64,000 nucleotides of DNA from contig NZ_QETA01000001.1 in assembly GCF_003123725.1 (NCBI RefSeq), forward strand, positions 62,001 to 126,000, read 5' to 3'. Positions 10,901 through 19,916 of this stretch are shown piece after piece. This DNA is from Corticimicrobacter populi. GTDB taxonomy: Bacteria > Pseudomonadota > Gammaproteobacteria > Burkholderiales > Burkholderiaceae_B. Below the pieces are notes generated by a model. That model had not been told where the DNA came from and did not search any database. It worked only from the letters and a program-made list of their open reading frames with translations. Position 1 is the first letter of the stretch; every line of letters starts with the position of its first letter. Made by a program: the position numbers and the translations under genes.

Positions 10901-13900
10901 GCGTGATCTGACGCTGGGCGTGGCAGGCAAACTGTCCAACACGGGCGGGCTGTCTGCGGCGGGGCGGATCGAGGTTGATGCGGGCCGGATAGAGAATCGC
11001 GGCACGCTGGCGGCGGGCTTGCAGGATGATGGATCGCTGGGTGCGGAAGGCGACTTGCAGATCCGTACTGCAGCCGTATCGAACAGCGGCATCCTGCTGG
11101 CGGGCGGTGATGCCTCGGTCGTGGCCGACACGATGGACCTGTCGGGCGGCAAGCTGGTGGCCGGACAGGCCCTGACGCTGCAAACAGGCGGCACACTCGC
11201 CAACGCTGGCGGCACCCTGGCCGCAGGAGATCGCCTTGATGTGCAGGCAAGCGCGCTGGACAACACGGATGGCGTGGTGTCAGGTGAAGGCGTCTCGATC
11301 CGAGTCAACGAGACGATCACCAATGTACGCGGCGTCGTGCAATCCGGGCAGCAGCTCGATCTGAGCGGTGCCGGGCAACTCGACAATCGCAATGGTCGGG
11401 TACTGGCCGACAGCGGCAGGATAGAGGCAGGCAGTCTCGACAACCGCAGTGGCATCGTGCAGGCCGATGGTGCCTTGCAACTGATCAGTGCTGGCGAAGT
11501 CAGCAACCGTCAGGGCAAACTTTATGGCGGTGAGCTGTCGGTGACGGCTGAGGGGTTGAATAACAGTGCAGGACGCCTGATTGGCACAGAAAGCCTGGAT
11601 CTGATTGCACGGCAGCAGATCGACAACACCGATGGAACTTTGGCAGCGGGTGGTCGCCTTGACCTGCAGACCGGTGCGCTGGGCAATGCCGGTGGCCATA
11701 TCGAAGCGGAGACAGCAGCCCTGGAGGTCGAGGGCGCAGTAGATAATCGTGGCGGGCTGATTCTGGCCGACAATGGCCTGCGCATCCGTTCTGTCAGCAT
11801 CGACAATCGCAACACCCTGGGGGCAGCGGGCGAATCCGCCAGGGGCATTGTGGGTGGCACGGTCGATCTGGCCGCAGTCAGCATCAACAACACGGCAGGG
11901 CGAATCGGAGCAGGCCAGACACTCGAAGTCGCCACGACGCAACTGGACAATGCGCGGGGCAACCTGTCAGCCAGGGACAGCGCACGGATTGATGCCGACA
12001 GCCTGCGCAATGATGCCGGGCAGGTCTCGGTCGGCACGACGCTGGCGCTGACCACCGACGCGCTGGACAACGCCGGCCTGCTGCATTCGGCGGGTGACCT
12101 GAAGCTGGACGCCCGCTCCTTGACCAACCGTGCCGGGGGAGAAATCGTCACGGCAGGCGAGAACCGTCTGGAGATCGCCGGGGCGCTGATCAACCAGGGG
12201 CTGATCGATGGTGGCCAGACCCACATCCAGGCCGCCGACGTGAGCAGCGCGGGGCGGATGTATGGCGATCAGGTCGGCATCACGACGGGTGATCTGCGCA
12301 ATGCGACGGGAGCCGTACTGGCGGCCCGTCAGGGCATGACGCTGGACGTGGCATCCTTGACCAACGACGGTGCAGTCGAAGCCGGGCGTGATCTGACGCT
12401 GGGCGTGGCAGGCAAACTGTCCAACACGGGCGGGCTGTCTGCGGCGGGGCGGATCGAGGTTGATGCGGGCCGGATAGAGAATCGCGGCACGCTGGCGGCG
12501 GGCTTGCAGGATGATGGATCGCTGGGGGCGGAAGGCGACTTGCAGATCCGTACTGCAGTCGTATCGAACAGCGGCATCCTGCTGGCGGGCGGTGAGGCCT
12601 TGGTCGTGGCCGACACGATAGACCTGTCGGGCGGCAAGTTGGTGGCCGGACAGGCCCTGACGCTGCAAACCGAGGGTGAACTACGCAACGTACGGGGAGC
12701 CGCACACGGCGCAACGGTGTCTGTGCAGGCGGATCGTCTCGACAATGCCGCAGGGCGCATTGGCAGCGATGGTGCGCTGGACGTAGTGACGAATGGATCG
12801 GTCAGCAATGTTGCTGGCACCCTGGCCGCAGGTGACCGTCTCGACGTGCAGGCAAGCGCGCTGGACAACACGGATGGCGTGGTATCAGGTGAAGGCGTCT
12901 CGATCCGAGTCAACGAGACGATCACCAATGTACGCGGCGTCGTGCAATCCGGGCAGCAGCTTGATCTGAGCAGTGCCGGGCAACTCGACAATCGCAATGG
13001 TCGGGTACTGGCCGACAGCGGCAGGATAGAGGCAGGCAGTCTCGACAACCGCAGTGGTATTGTGCAGGCCGATGGAGCCTTGCAACTGATCAGTGCTGGC
13101 GAAGTCAACAACCAGCGTGGCGAACTGTATGGTGGCGTGCTGTCGGTGACGGCCGCAGGGCTGGATAACAGCGCAGGACGTCTTATCGGAACGGAAAGCC
13201 TGGACCTGATTGCGCGGCGTCGGATCGACAACACAGACGGTACGCTGGCAGCAGGTGGCCGCCTCGATGTGCAGACCGGTGTGCTGGGCAACGTCCGGGG
13301 CCGTATCGAGGCCCAGGCGATGGCTCTGGAGGTCGATGGCGCACTGGACAATCGTAATGGTCTGATCCTGGCCGACAACGGGTTGCGCATCCGGGCGGCC
13401 AGCATCGACAACCGCGATACGCTGAATGCATCGGCAAAGGGCGTGATGGGGGGCGCAGTCGATCTGGCTGCCGATGCCATCGACAATCGTGCCGGGCGTA
13501 TCGGTGCCAGCCAGTCGCTGGATATCGTGACGGCCTCGCTGGACAACATCCGGGGGCAGGTTGCCTCCAACGGTCGCGCCCGTATCGAGGCGACCCGTCT
13601 GGGCAATGATACCGGGCTGATTTCCGCAGGGACGGCCCTGACACTGGCAACCGATCGGATCGACAATCAGGGGCGGCTGCATTCGGGTGGCGACCTGACG
13701 CTGGATGTCCGGTCGCTGACCAACCGTGCCAGCGGCGAAATCGTCGCGGCAGGCGTAAATCGCCTGAACGTTTCGGGGGTGCTGGAGAATCAGGGCCTGA
13801 TCGATGGCGGCCATACCCGTATCCAGGCTGCGACGGTCAACAATACCGGCCGCCTGTATGGCGACAGGATCAGCATCGGCGCGGGTGAGCTGCGTAATGA

Positions 13901-16900
13901 ACCCGGTGCCGTGATCGCATCGCGTGGCGACATGGATCTGGGCATCGGCACGCTGACCAACCGGGAGCGTGCCCTGATCTTTGCGGATGGTGATCTGGCC
14001 ATCGGTGGCGCACTTGACGCCGCCAGTCGCGCTGCAGGCAGCGCCCGTTCTTTGATCAACGCATCAGCCACCATCGAAGCCACGGGGCATGCCGATATCG
14101 CGGCAGCCAGCATCAGGAACCTCAACAATCATTTCGAAAGTGAAGTGGTCGAGATCAGTCGCGAGCCGAAACTGTATTACCGGCTGGAAAATTCGACTGA
14201 GCTGATGGATGGTTCAAAGATGTGGTTGTGTGATCAGAGGACAAATGAATGCGGCCGAGAACCGCTCAGTTTTCTCTGGGGAGATGCTAGCCGCCGTTTG
14301 TTGCTGCCCTCAGAGCGGTATCCTGAATCACAGTATGGGCCTCCATTTAATTATGTTCCTTGGCACCAAGGGCTGCCAGGTGTGGGAGCACCAATTCCGC
14401 TTGCGTATATAAAGCCCTCTTTTTATTGTAATGGCGGTGATAATGGTGGTGATTGCCACACATCTCCAGAAATACTGGTTTATGCGAATGATTCTGCTGT
14501 GTGGGCTATTTTTGATCTTGATTACCCAGGTCCTCCACCTGAGTTTAATGGATCGATAAGCTCGTGTGTAGGCGATCTAACTAGAGAGTGTTTGTTAAAT
14601 TATGAGCGCCTTGTTTCAGAACATTCGGAAGCAGTAAAGGTTTATAAAGAAAAAAATCTAGAACTCGATCGCCGTATCCGTGCCTTTAATGCTGATTTCA
14701 AAAATCGTCTAGTAGAAAATTTCTTTTATTATAAAGTAGACGAGATTGTCTCAGAGAGTCGAGTTGTGTCTACCGATCCGGGCAGAATCATTGCCGGTGG
14801 TGACATGCGATTGAGTGGTACTGTACTTAATGACAAGAGCACGATCATTGCTGGCCACACTCTTTCAATCGATGGTCCGGCAATCGTCAATCAAGGCGCA
14901 GAGGGGGAGCGGATAGTCGCTCGTGTAGGCCAAGAGGTACGGACCGTAGTAGGGGGTAAAAAGCGGCGGCACGATGGCTCCGCCTACAACGATGTCATTG
15001 CACCCGAACGCATTGAACTGGCTGCCGCCTCGACTACCCAGCATGCGGGCGCACCCTTATCTGGCCAGAATACGCCCGGAGCCAGCAGCATTGCCGGCGC
15101 ATCGATATCTTCCCCCTCCACCGGTGCCAATGTACCGGGTGCGCAGTCTGTACAGGTATCGGGTGGGCCGCTGGCGGCCAGCATTGCCAAAGGAATAGAC
15201 ACACAGGGCGGACAGCCTGCACACGGTGTCACAGGCCCCCTGGATTTTGCTGCGACCTCACAGGCTGGAGTGCCTGGTGTAGAAAAGGAACAGTCCGGTG
15301 GATTGCGGGCCGCAGCCCTTGCCAGGGGGATCGGCACTCAGGGTTCCGGTGCCGCGTCTGGCGTGGCCGATCCGATGGTGCCTGCCACTTCCTCTGATGG
15401 GAGTCAGCAGGCCTCTGCCGTGGCGACAGGTATCGGCATGTCCGGCGTTCAGCCCGGGCCGCGCGCGCCTGCCGTCGTGATCGACATCAGTGCCTCGGGC
15501 GCGCAGACCGTGCGTGTCGTCACGCTCCAGCCCCAGGTGCCGCAGAACGCGATGTACAGCGTCGTGCAGCGCCCCGACGCCCCTTACCTGATCGCAACAG
15601 ACGCGCAGTTCACAGGCCAGCGTCAGTCCGTGTCCAGCGACTTCATGCTGCAGCAATTGAACCAGGACCCCGAGCATATTCTCAAGCGGCTTGGTGATGG
15701 CTTTTACGAGCAGCGGTTGGTGGCAGAACAGGTCATGCTGGCAACCGGCCAGCGCTTCGTGGGCGACTATACCGACAACGAGTCCCAGTACAAGGCCCTG
15801 CTGGGCGCAGGCGTCGATTTCGCGCACAAGCTTGGACTGAACGTCGGCACGGCGCTGACCGACGAACAACTGCGCCACATGACCAGCGACATGGTCTGGC
15901 TGGTGGAGCAGACCGTCACGCTGCCGGATGGCACCCAGCAACAGGTGCTGGCCCCTCAGGTGTACCTGGCCGTCAAGCCGGGCGACCTGCGTGGCGACGG
16001 TACGCTGATCGCCGGTCGGGACACCTCGATCCGCGTTGACGGCGATGCCGTCAATACCGGCACGCTAGGAGCCCGCAATGCCGTGGTGGTCGAAGCAGGC
16101 AATATCCGCAACACGGTCGGCTCGGTACAGGGCCGTACCGTCAATCTTGCCGCACGCGAGGATATCGATAACCTGGCCGGGCTGATCCGGGGGGATACCG
16201 TCACGCTGGCAGCGGGCCGGGATGTCAATCTCCAGGCATCCACCCGTTCGCAGGCCAGCGGCGGTGTCAGCAGCACGCGCCTGGATGGTGTGGCGCGAAT
16301 CGATGCCGGCACGCTGAACGTACAGGCCGGCCAGGATTTCAATGCCGAAGCTGCTGCCGTCAGCGTGGCCGAGTCGGCACGCATCCAGGCAGGGCGCGAT
16401 ATCAACCTGACCACGGCCGAAGAGCGCTATGCCGAGTCTTACAACTATGGCAAAAGAAACCGCGCCGAGATGCGAACGGCTACGGACATGGGGACACGGA
16501 TCGATGCCGGTTCCGACCTGACGCTGATTGCCGGTCGCGATGTCGCTGCCATTGCCGCAGAGGTTGCCGCAGGGGGACGTTTGGCGGTGGGTGCCGAACG
16601 CGACATTACGGTCGCGGCCGGCGACCAGAGTGGCTACGCGTACAACGAAACCTACTACAAAAAGCGTGGTTTCATGTCCAGCCGGTCCGTGCACACCATC
16701 GTGTCGTCCGACTGGACCGATTCGGTCTCCTCGACCTTTACCGGCGACAGTGCGGTCCTGATGGCGGGTCGCGATCTGCTGGTTGCAGGTTCCAACGTGG
16801 CTGCCCAGCATGATCTGATCATGTCGGCTGATCGCAATGTGGCGGTCACGGCGGCCGCCAACAGCCTGGAAGAATATGAATACCGCCGCGTCAAGAAATC

Positions 16901-19900
16901 CGGCTTTGGCGCACTGGGCGGCATCAGCTACGGCTCGCGCCGTACCACCGACTCACTGGATACGCAGCGTGGTCTGCATACCGGCAGCACGCTCGGCAGC
17001 GTCGAAGGCGATGTGCTGGTCAATGCGGGGGCATCGCTGGGCGTACTGGGCAGCGACATCCTGGCCAGCAAGGGGGACATTACCCTGGTCGGTCGCGATG
17101 TGACCGTGGCCGGGCTGGCCGACACGATGCGCCAGCGGGAGTTTCATGAGGTCAAGCAATCGGGCCTGACCGTCACCGCCAGCAATCCGGTGGTGGACGC
17201 GATGCAGACCGGCATGCGCATGGCCGATGCTGCAGGCAAGGTCGACAATCCTGTCATGCAGGGGCTGGCCGGTGCCACAACGGTATTGGCCGCCAGCAAT
17301 GCCTATGACGCGGTCAATGCGGCCCGCAATGCAGCCAACCCAGGCGCACTGAGCCAGATCGGCGGTGTCAGCATCAAGATCAGCCTGGGCAGCAGCCAGA
17401 GTTCCAGCACGACTGATCGCAGCATGACCAGCAATACCGGTGCCAATGTCGCCGCAGGGCGCGACCTGACCGTGCTCGCCAGGGGCGCAGGCGAGGCCTC
17501 GGACATTACGGTGCAGGGGGCCAACCTGTCGGCCGGTCGTGATGCGGTTCTGAAAGCCGAAGGCGATATCCAGTTGCAGGCAGCGCGCAATGTGTTCGAG
17601 CAGCATACCGACAGCAAGAGCAGCGGTGCCAGTATTGGTGTGGGTCTGTCTTTCGGCGGCGCGACCAATGGACTGACGCTGGAGCTGGGTGTGAATGCCG
17701 CTCGCGGTCGCCAGGATGGCCGCGATGTCACCTGGTCAAATGCCCATGTAGCCGCGGGCAATACGCTGGCATTGCAGTCCGGCGGTGATATTTCCCTGCA
17801 GGGCGCATCGGCCAAGGCGGATCGGATCATTGCGTCAGCCGGTGGCAACCTGCTGCTGGCCAGCCTGCAGGAGATCAGTGAGTACACGTCTCGGCAGCGT
17901 AGTGGTGGTATTGGCGTCAGTATATGTGTGCCACCTTTGTGCGCAGGGGCCAGCAGTGCCTGGGCCAACGCCAGTACCGGCCGGATGGACAGCGATTTCG
18001 AGTCGGTGACCAAGCAGACCGGCTTGTGGGCGGGCGATGGTGGCTTCCAGATCGACGTGGGAGGGCGTACATCGCTGACCGGTAGCGTAATCGCCAGCAG
18101 TGATCAAGCCATTGCCGAGGGCCGTAACCGGCTGTCTACCGGCACATTGGAGACCGACGATATCCGCAACAAGGCTAGCTATAGCGCCAGCCAGGTCTCG
18201 GTAGGTGGCAGTTTCGGCTTTGGTGGCAGTACGGAAGGCGCGGGCAGCCCTGCCGACCAGGGCGCGGCCAAGGACAATCAGGGGACAGGCAGTGGCCTGA
18301 CGATGAACGCGCCCACCGTGGTCGCCGCCAGTGGCAGCGGCAGCAGCACGACACGCAGCGCGATCAGCGAAGGCGAGATCGAGATCCGCGACGAAGCGGG
18401 CCAGCAGGCGCTGACGGGTCAGACGGGTGCGGAAACGATCGCCGCGCTGGATCGTGATACCTCGGATACGCTCAATGCGCTGAGGCCGATCTTTGACAAG
18501 GAAAAGATTGAGGCAGGATTTGAGATTGCGGGGGAGGCGAGCCGTCAGGTAGGTCAGTTCCTGACAAATCGAGCGCGGGAAGCCGATGCCGAAGTCAAGA
18601 ACCTGGAGCAGCAACTGGCGCAAGAGCGCAGCCGCCAGCCGGGCCAGCAGGACGGACAGCGCATCGCAGTGCTGGAGCAGCAGTTGCAGGATGCACAGGG
18701 CTGGTTGCCGGGCGGCGACCAGCGGTTGATTCTGACTGCGGTCACGGCGGCGCTGAGCGGCAACGTGACGGGCAGTGGCGCGGAGGTACTGCGAGCAGCG
18801 TCAGTGAATTACCTGCAAGGGCTGACGGCACGTCAGGTCAAGCTGATTGCAGACAGCCTGGACTCGGAAGTGGCCCGTACTGCGCTGCATGCGGTGGCCG
18901 GTTGCGCAGGCGCGGCGGCACAGGGAGCAGGCTGCGGCAGTGGCGCGCTGGGAGCAGCGTCGAGCGTGGTGTTGAACAACCTGCTGTCGCAATTGGAGTC
19001 GAGTTCAGGCGATGCGCTGAGTCCTTCGGAGAAGGAAGCACGGGTCAATCTGATCAAGACGCTGGTGGCGGGCGTGACGGCAGCGGCAGGTGGAGATGCT
19101 GCTGCGGCGACCGTGGCTGCTGCGTTGGAGACGGAGAATAATTATTTGACACATGCGCAGGTTGATGGTTTTGCCAATCGAGCCAGAGAGTGCGAGTCTA
19201 GAGGCGATTGCGAAGAAATCATCAAGGAGATGGAAAACCTCAGCGTCAAACAGCAAGATGAATTGATGGCTCTATGTTCAGTCGATTCTCAGGCATGTCA
19301 GGCACGATATGGTGATCTTGTTGCAGAGCGCATGCTGTTGCGGGAGGCGATGGATCGCTTGATGGCAAGTGATGCGGTTCCTAGCGGCATGAAGAATGAT
19401 ATGCCGGCGCTGCTGTTTCAACAGCTTGAGATTGAGGGGGTGATAAATCAGCAAGCGTTTGCTGATGAGTTGATGGCGCGCTATGACGTGGATGAAAGCC
19501 AAGCCATGGAGATAGCCAGTGCTGCATTGTCTGCGTTAGGGACGACTATCAGGAGTGGCATTCGAGGCAGGGGGCCGACGAGTGCATTACCAGTTCCCGA
19601 GCCAGTTTCTACACCGCATGGGATGTATAAATCAAATCCTAAGCATACTTTGGGGCAGCGAGGCTCTGGGCCGAATGCCGGAGTGGAACCACGTAATTCT
19701 TTGGCTCTTTTTGAGAAATCTGTACCTGATCCTAGTGGAAAAGGAAGTAGCTCATATACTAGATATGCAGTTGATGAGAGTGGTAACGTGCATAGGTTTT
19801 TCAGCTCTAATGGTGAGTATCATTGGAGTGGCAGCACGGGCGATGCTTTGAGTAAGTTGCGAAAAGAGCAAATTCCTATTGAGATTAGAAGGCTTCTTGG

Positions 19901-19916
19901 GGTGAATTTAAAATGA
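7941..19916 (+). CDS. fhaB: Giant filamentous haemagglutinin / CdiA-type exoprotein
   Basis: 3991 aa TpsA protein, exported by the preceding transporter and probably displayed as a beta-helical filament. Start at ATG 7941 gives a plain signal peptide (no extended ESPR region) ending SPVLAQ. Next comes the TPS domain (residues about 25-280), with NPAGITCDGCGFLNAG as the secretion motif. Long FHA-1 type repeats follow to about residue 2050 (for example LDNTDG and LSARD units). A compositionally foreign, Cys/Tyr/Pro-rich stretch lies at about 2070-2340, then FHA-2 type repeats (AGRDI, LAAGRDV). A pretoxin region follows with Cys-rich AGCAGAAAQGAGC and an ETENNYL motif equivalent to VENN at about 3731-3737. 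The last 250 residues are low GC and end in a module with HRFFSSNGEYHWSGST that looks like a toxin tip. The cognate immunity gene overlaps the stop by 4 bases. I read it as a contact-dependent inhibition effector; a pure adhesin is the alternative. The toxin activity is not recognised. Confidence 0.92.
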   Translation: MTKLRSAAAWLVIFTQVWSPVLAQTLPITVDRSVSGPKPIVGVSNGVPVVNIAPPSAAGVSNNRFTQFNAGPSGVVLNNSGGASQTQLAGQIAGNPMLGNQRATVILNQVTAANPSRLMGMVEVAGQRANVIVANPAGITCDGCGFLNAGQATLTTGRPRIGADGIQGFDIAGGRIGIEGQGLYGDNLSRVDLLARTLEVNAKVWADRLNVVAGAAQVDYDNLAVRRGTGEGTAPAVALDVAALGGMYANSIRLIGTEAGLGVNVGGDLVAMTGDLQLSANGDVRIRPSGRLQATGNIAAQAGGGLDNAGAVAAGRELTLDVGGKLSNTGGMSAARQVVIEASALDNRGTLAAGLRADGSVGPEGLLQVQTAGLSNRGLLVAGGDVVATAGTIDQSGGRMVAGQNLTLAADGRIANTGGTLAAGSRLDARGQVLTNTDGVVAGERVSIRANEAVGNVRGVVQADDALQIDSVGRLDNRQGELYGRSLAVETGTLDNAAGRMAAREHIRIEADHLGNDAGQVSAGQTLALAVGEIDNGGLLYSAGTLALDGQSLNNRAGGEILAAGNNQLDISGTLASRGVIDGAQTRVQAGSVDNAGRLQGDRVDLRAGALRNAGGAVLASRKGMDLGVAALDNDGTVRAGQDLALDVAGKLANAGQLSAAGRINAEAAALDNRGTLAAGLQSDGSLGAEGDLQIRTAVLSSRGILLAGGDATAVADAMDLSGGKLATGQSLNLEVAGNLANLGGTVSAGSGLGVRSQALNNTDGTLAAGGRLDLQTGALGNAGGHIEAETATLEVEGAVDSRGGLILADNGLRIRSASIDNTAGRIGAGQTLEVATTQLDNARGNLSARDSARIDADSLRNDAGQISVGTTLTLTTDALDNAGLLHSAGDLKLDARSLTNRAGGEIVTAGENRLEIAGALVNQGLVDGGQTHIQAADVSNAGRMYGDQVGITTGDLRNATGAVLAARQGMTLDVASLTNDGAVEAGRDLTLGVAGKLSNTGGLSAAGRIEVDAGRIENRGTLAAGLQDDGSLGAEGDLQIRTAAVSNSGILLAGGDASVVADTMDLSGGKLVAGQALTLQTGGTLANAGGTLAAGDRLDVQASALDNTDGVVSGEGVSIRVNETITNVRGVVQSGQQLDLSGAGQLDNRNGRVLADSGRIEAGSLDNRSGIVQADGALQLISAGEVSNRQGKLYGGELSVTAEGLNNSAGRLIGTESLDLIARQQIDNTDGTLAAGGRLDLQTGALGNAGGHIEAETAALEVEGAVDNRGGLILADNGLRIRSVSIDNRNTLGAAGESARGIVGGTVDLAAVSINNTAGRIGAGQTLEVATTQLDNARGNLSARDSARIDADSLRNDAGQVSVGTTLALTTDALDNAGLLHSAGDLKLDARSLTNRAGGEIVTAGENRLEIAGALINQGLIDGGQTHIQAADVSSAGRMYGDQVGITTGDLRNATGAVLAARQGMTLDVASLTNDGAVEAGRDLTLGVAGKLSNTGGLSAAGRIEVDAGRIENRGTLAAGLQDDGSLGAEGDLQIRTAVVSNSGILLAGGEALVVADTIDLSGGKLVAGQALTLQTEGELRNVRGAAHGATVSVQADRLDNAAGRIGSDGALDVVTNGSVSNVAGTLAAGDRLDVQASALDNTDGVVSGEGVSIRVNETITNVRGVVQSGQQLDLSSAGQLDNRNGRVLADSGRIEAGSLDNRSGIVQADGALQLISAGEVNNQRGELYGGVLSVTAAGLDNSAGRLIGTESLDLIARRRIDNTDGTLAAGGRLDVQTGVLGNVRGRIEAQAMALEVDGALDNRNGLILADNGLRIRAASIDNRDTLNASAKGVMGGAVDLAADAIDNRAGRIGASQSLDIVTASLDNIRGQVASNGRARIEATRLGNDTGLISAGTALTLATDRIDNQGRLHSGGDLTLDVRSLTNRASGEIVAAGVNRLNVSGVLENQGLIDGGHTRIQAATVNNTGRLYGDRISIGAGELRNEPGAVIASRGDMDLGIGTLTNRERALIFADGDLAIGGALDAASRAAGSARSLINASATIEATGHADIAAASIRNLNNHFESEVVEISREPKLYYRLENSTELMDGSKMWLCDQRTNECGREPLSFLWGDASRRLLLPSERYPESQYGPPFNYVPWHQGLPGVGAPIPLAYIKPSFYCNGGDNGGDCHTSPEILVYANDSAVWAIFDLDYPGPPPEFNGSISSCVGDLTRECLLNYERLVSEHSEAVKVYKEKNLELDRRIRAFNADFKNRLVENFFYYKVDEIVSESRVVSTDPGRIIAGGDMRLSGTVLNDKSTIIAGHTLSIDGPAIVNQGAEGERIVARVGQEVRTVVGGKKRRHDGSAYNDVIAPERIELAAASTTQHAGAPLSGQNTPGASSIAGASISSPSTGANVPGAQSVQVSGGPLAASIAKGIDTQGGQPAHGVTGPLDFAATSQAGVPGVEKEQSGGLRAAALARGIGTQGSGAASGVADPMVPATSSDGSQQASAVATGIGMSGVQPGPRAPAVVIDISASGAQTVRVVTLQPQVPQNAMYSVVQRPDAPYLIATDAQFTGQRQSVSSDFMLQQLNQDPEHILKRLGDGFYEQRLVAEQVMLATGQRFVGDYTDNESQYKALLGAGVDFAHKLGLNVGTALTDEQLRHMTSDMVWLVEQTVTLPDGTQQQVLAPQVYLAVKPGDLRGDGTLIAGRDTSIRVDGDAVNTGTLGARNAVVVEAGNIRNTVGSVQGRTVNLAAREDIDNLAGLIRGDTVTLAAGRDVNLQASTRSQASGGVSSTRLDGVARIDAGTLNVQAGQDFNAEAAAVSVAESARIQAGRDINLTTAEERYAESYNYGKRNRAEMRTATDMGTRIDAGSDLTLIAGRDVAAIAAEVAAGGRLAVGAERDITVAAGDQSGYAYNETYYKKRGFMSSRSVHTIVSSDWTDSVSSTFTGDSAVLMAGRDLLVAGSNVAAQHDLIMSADRNVAVTAAANSLEEYEYRRVKKSGFGALGGISYGSRRTTDSLDTQRGLHTGSTLGSVEGDVLVNAGASLGVLGSDILASKGDITLVGRDVTVAGLADTMRQREFHEVKQSGLTVTASNPVVDAMQTGMRMADAAGKVDNPVMQGLAGATTVLAASNAYDAVNAARNAANPGALSQIGGVSIKISLGSSQSSSTTDRSMTSNTGANVAAGRDLTVLARGAGEASDITVQGANLSAGRDAVLKAEGDIQLQAARNVFEQHTDSKSSGASIGVGLSFGGATNGLTLELGVNAARGRQDGRDVTWSNAHVAAGNTLALQSGGDISLQGASAKADRIIASAGGNLLLASLQEISEYTSRQRSGGIGVSICVPPLCAGASSAWANASTGRMDSDFESVTKQTGLWAGDGGFQIDVGGRTSLTGSVIASSDQAIAEGRNRLSTGTLETDDIRNKASYSASQVSVGGSFGFGGSTEGAGSPADQGAAKDNQGTGSGLTMNAPTVVAASGSGSSTTRSAISEGEIEIRDEAGQQALTGQTGAETIAALDRDTSDTLNALRPIFDKEKIEAGFEIAGEASRQVGQFLTNRAREADAEVKNLEQQLAQERSRQPGQQDGQRIAVLEQQLQDAQGWLPGGDQRLILTAVTAALSGNVTGSGAEVLRAASVNYLQGLTARQVKLIADSLDSEVARTALHAVAGCAGAAAQGAGCGSGALGAASSVVLNNLLSQLESSSGDALSPSEKEARVNLIKTLVAGVTAAAGGDAAAATVAAALETENNYLTHAQVDGFANRARECESRGDCEEIIKEMENLSVKQQDELMALCSVDSQACQARYGDLVAERMLLREAMDRLMASDAVPSGMKNDMPALLFQQLEIEGVINQQAFADELMARYDVDESQAMEIASAALSALGTTIRSGIRGRGPTSALPVPEPVSTPHGMYKSNPKHTLGQRGSGPNAGVEPRNSLALFEKSVPDPSGKGSSSYTRYAVDESGNVHRFFSSNGEYHWSGSTGDALSKLRKEQIPIEIRRLLGVNLK
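10242..11186 (+). repeat. Long internal direct repeat in the exoprotein gene, copy 1
   Basis: This block is nearly identical in DNA to 11642-12671. Identical stretches begin at ggcagcgggtggtcgcc (10242 and 11642) and continue to ctgacgctgcaaac. The offset shifts from 1400-1401 to 1485 because copy 2 has an extra segment of about 84 bases around 11808-11895. The identity extends to silent positions, so the duplication is recent or maintained by gene conversion. It encodes FHA-1 beta-helix units. Confidence 0.85.
11241..11505 (+). repeat. Second internal repeat family in the exoprotein gene, copy 1
   Basis: This block matches 12846-13110 at a constant offset of 1605 with very few differences. 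It encodes the segment around GVSIRVNETITNVRG. It is interleaved with the longer repeat, so the array is long repeat, short repeat, long repeat, short repeat, that is, a duplicated unit of about 1.5 kb. Confidence 0.85.
11642..12671 (+). repeat. Long internal direct repeat in the exoprotein gene, copy 2
   Basis: Second copy of the block at 10242-11186, with an in-frame insertion near 11808-11895 encoding a NTLGAAGESARG-containing segment, and only scattered substitutions elsewhere. The reading frame is preserved. A related but more diverged third version follows at about 13245-14050. Confidence 0.85.
12846..13110 (+). repeat. Second internal repeat family in the exoprotein gene, copy 2
   Basis: Near-identical copy of 11241-11505, in frame. 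Differences are isolated single bases, such as the change of AGQLD-preceding Gly to Ser near 12970. It supports unequal recombination within the gene. Confidence 0.85.
14150..14960 (+). other. Low-GC, Cys/Tyr/Pro-rich central segment of the exoprotein gene
   Basis: Within an otherwise very GC-rich coding region, this stretch (residues about 2070-2340) uses AT-rich codons (runs such as tttttattgtaatggcggtg) and encodes a different kind of protein. It has CDQRTNECGREP, PESQYGPPFNYVPW, YPGPPPEFNG and a charged helix KEKNLELDRRIRAF, and then returns to beta-helix units at PGRIIAGGDMRLSG. Its position between the FHA-1 and FHA-2 regions matches where CdiA proteins carry the receptor-binding and Tyr/Pro-rich domains. 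The function is inferred from position. Confidence 0.6.
19134..19916 (+). other. Variable C-terminal toxin-like region of the exoprotein gene
   Basis: From the ETENNYL motif (ENN codons at 19134-19142) to the stop there are about 260 residues, the size of a CdiA-CT. GC content falls after this point and most strongly after about 19600. The final 110 residues contain NPKHTLGQRG, EPRNSLALFE and HRFFSSNGEYHWSGST, a compact polar module unlike the repeats before it. I cannot assign a nuclease or pore-forming family with confidence. Confidence 0.6.

Noticed and set aside
10242-13110. CRISPR-like array
   Set aside because: The repeats are hundreds of bases long, in frame and coding, without regular short spacers.
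8539-13814. Many long reverse-strand frames opposite the exoprotein gene
   Set aside because: They are shadows of a GC-rich repetitive gene: Arg/Pro/Ser-rich products, no family motifs, no ribosome binding sites.
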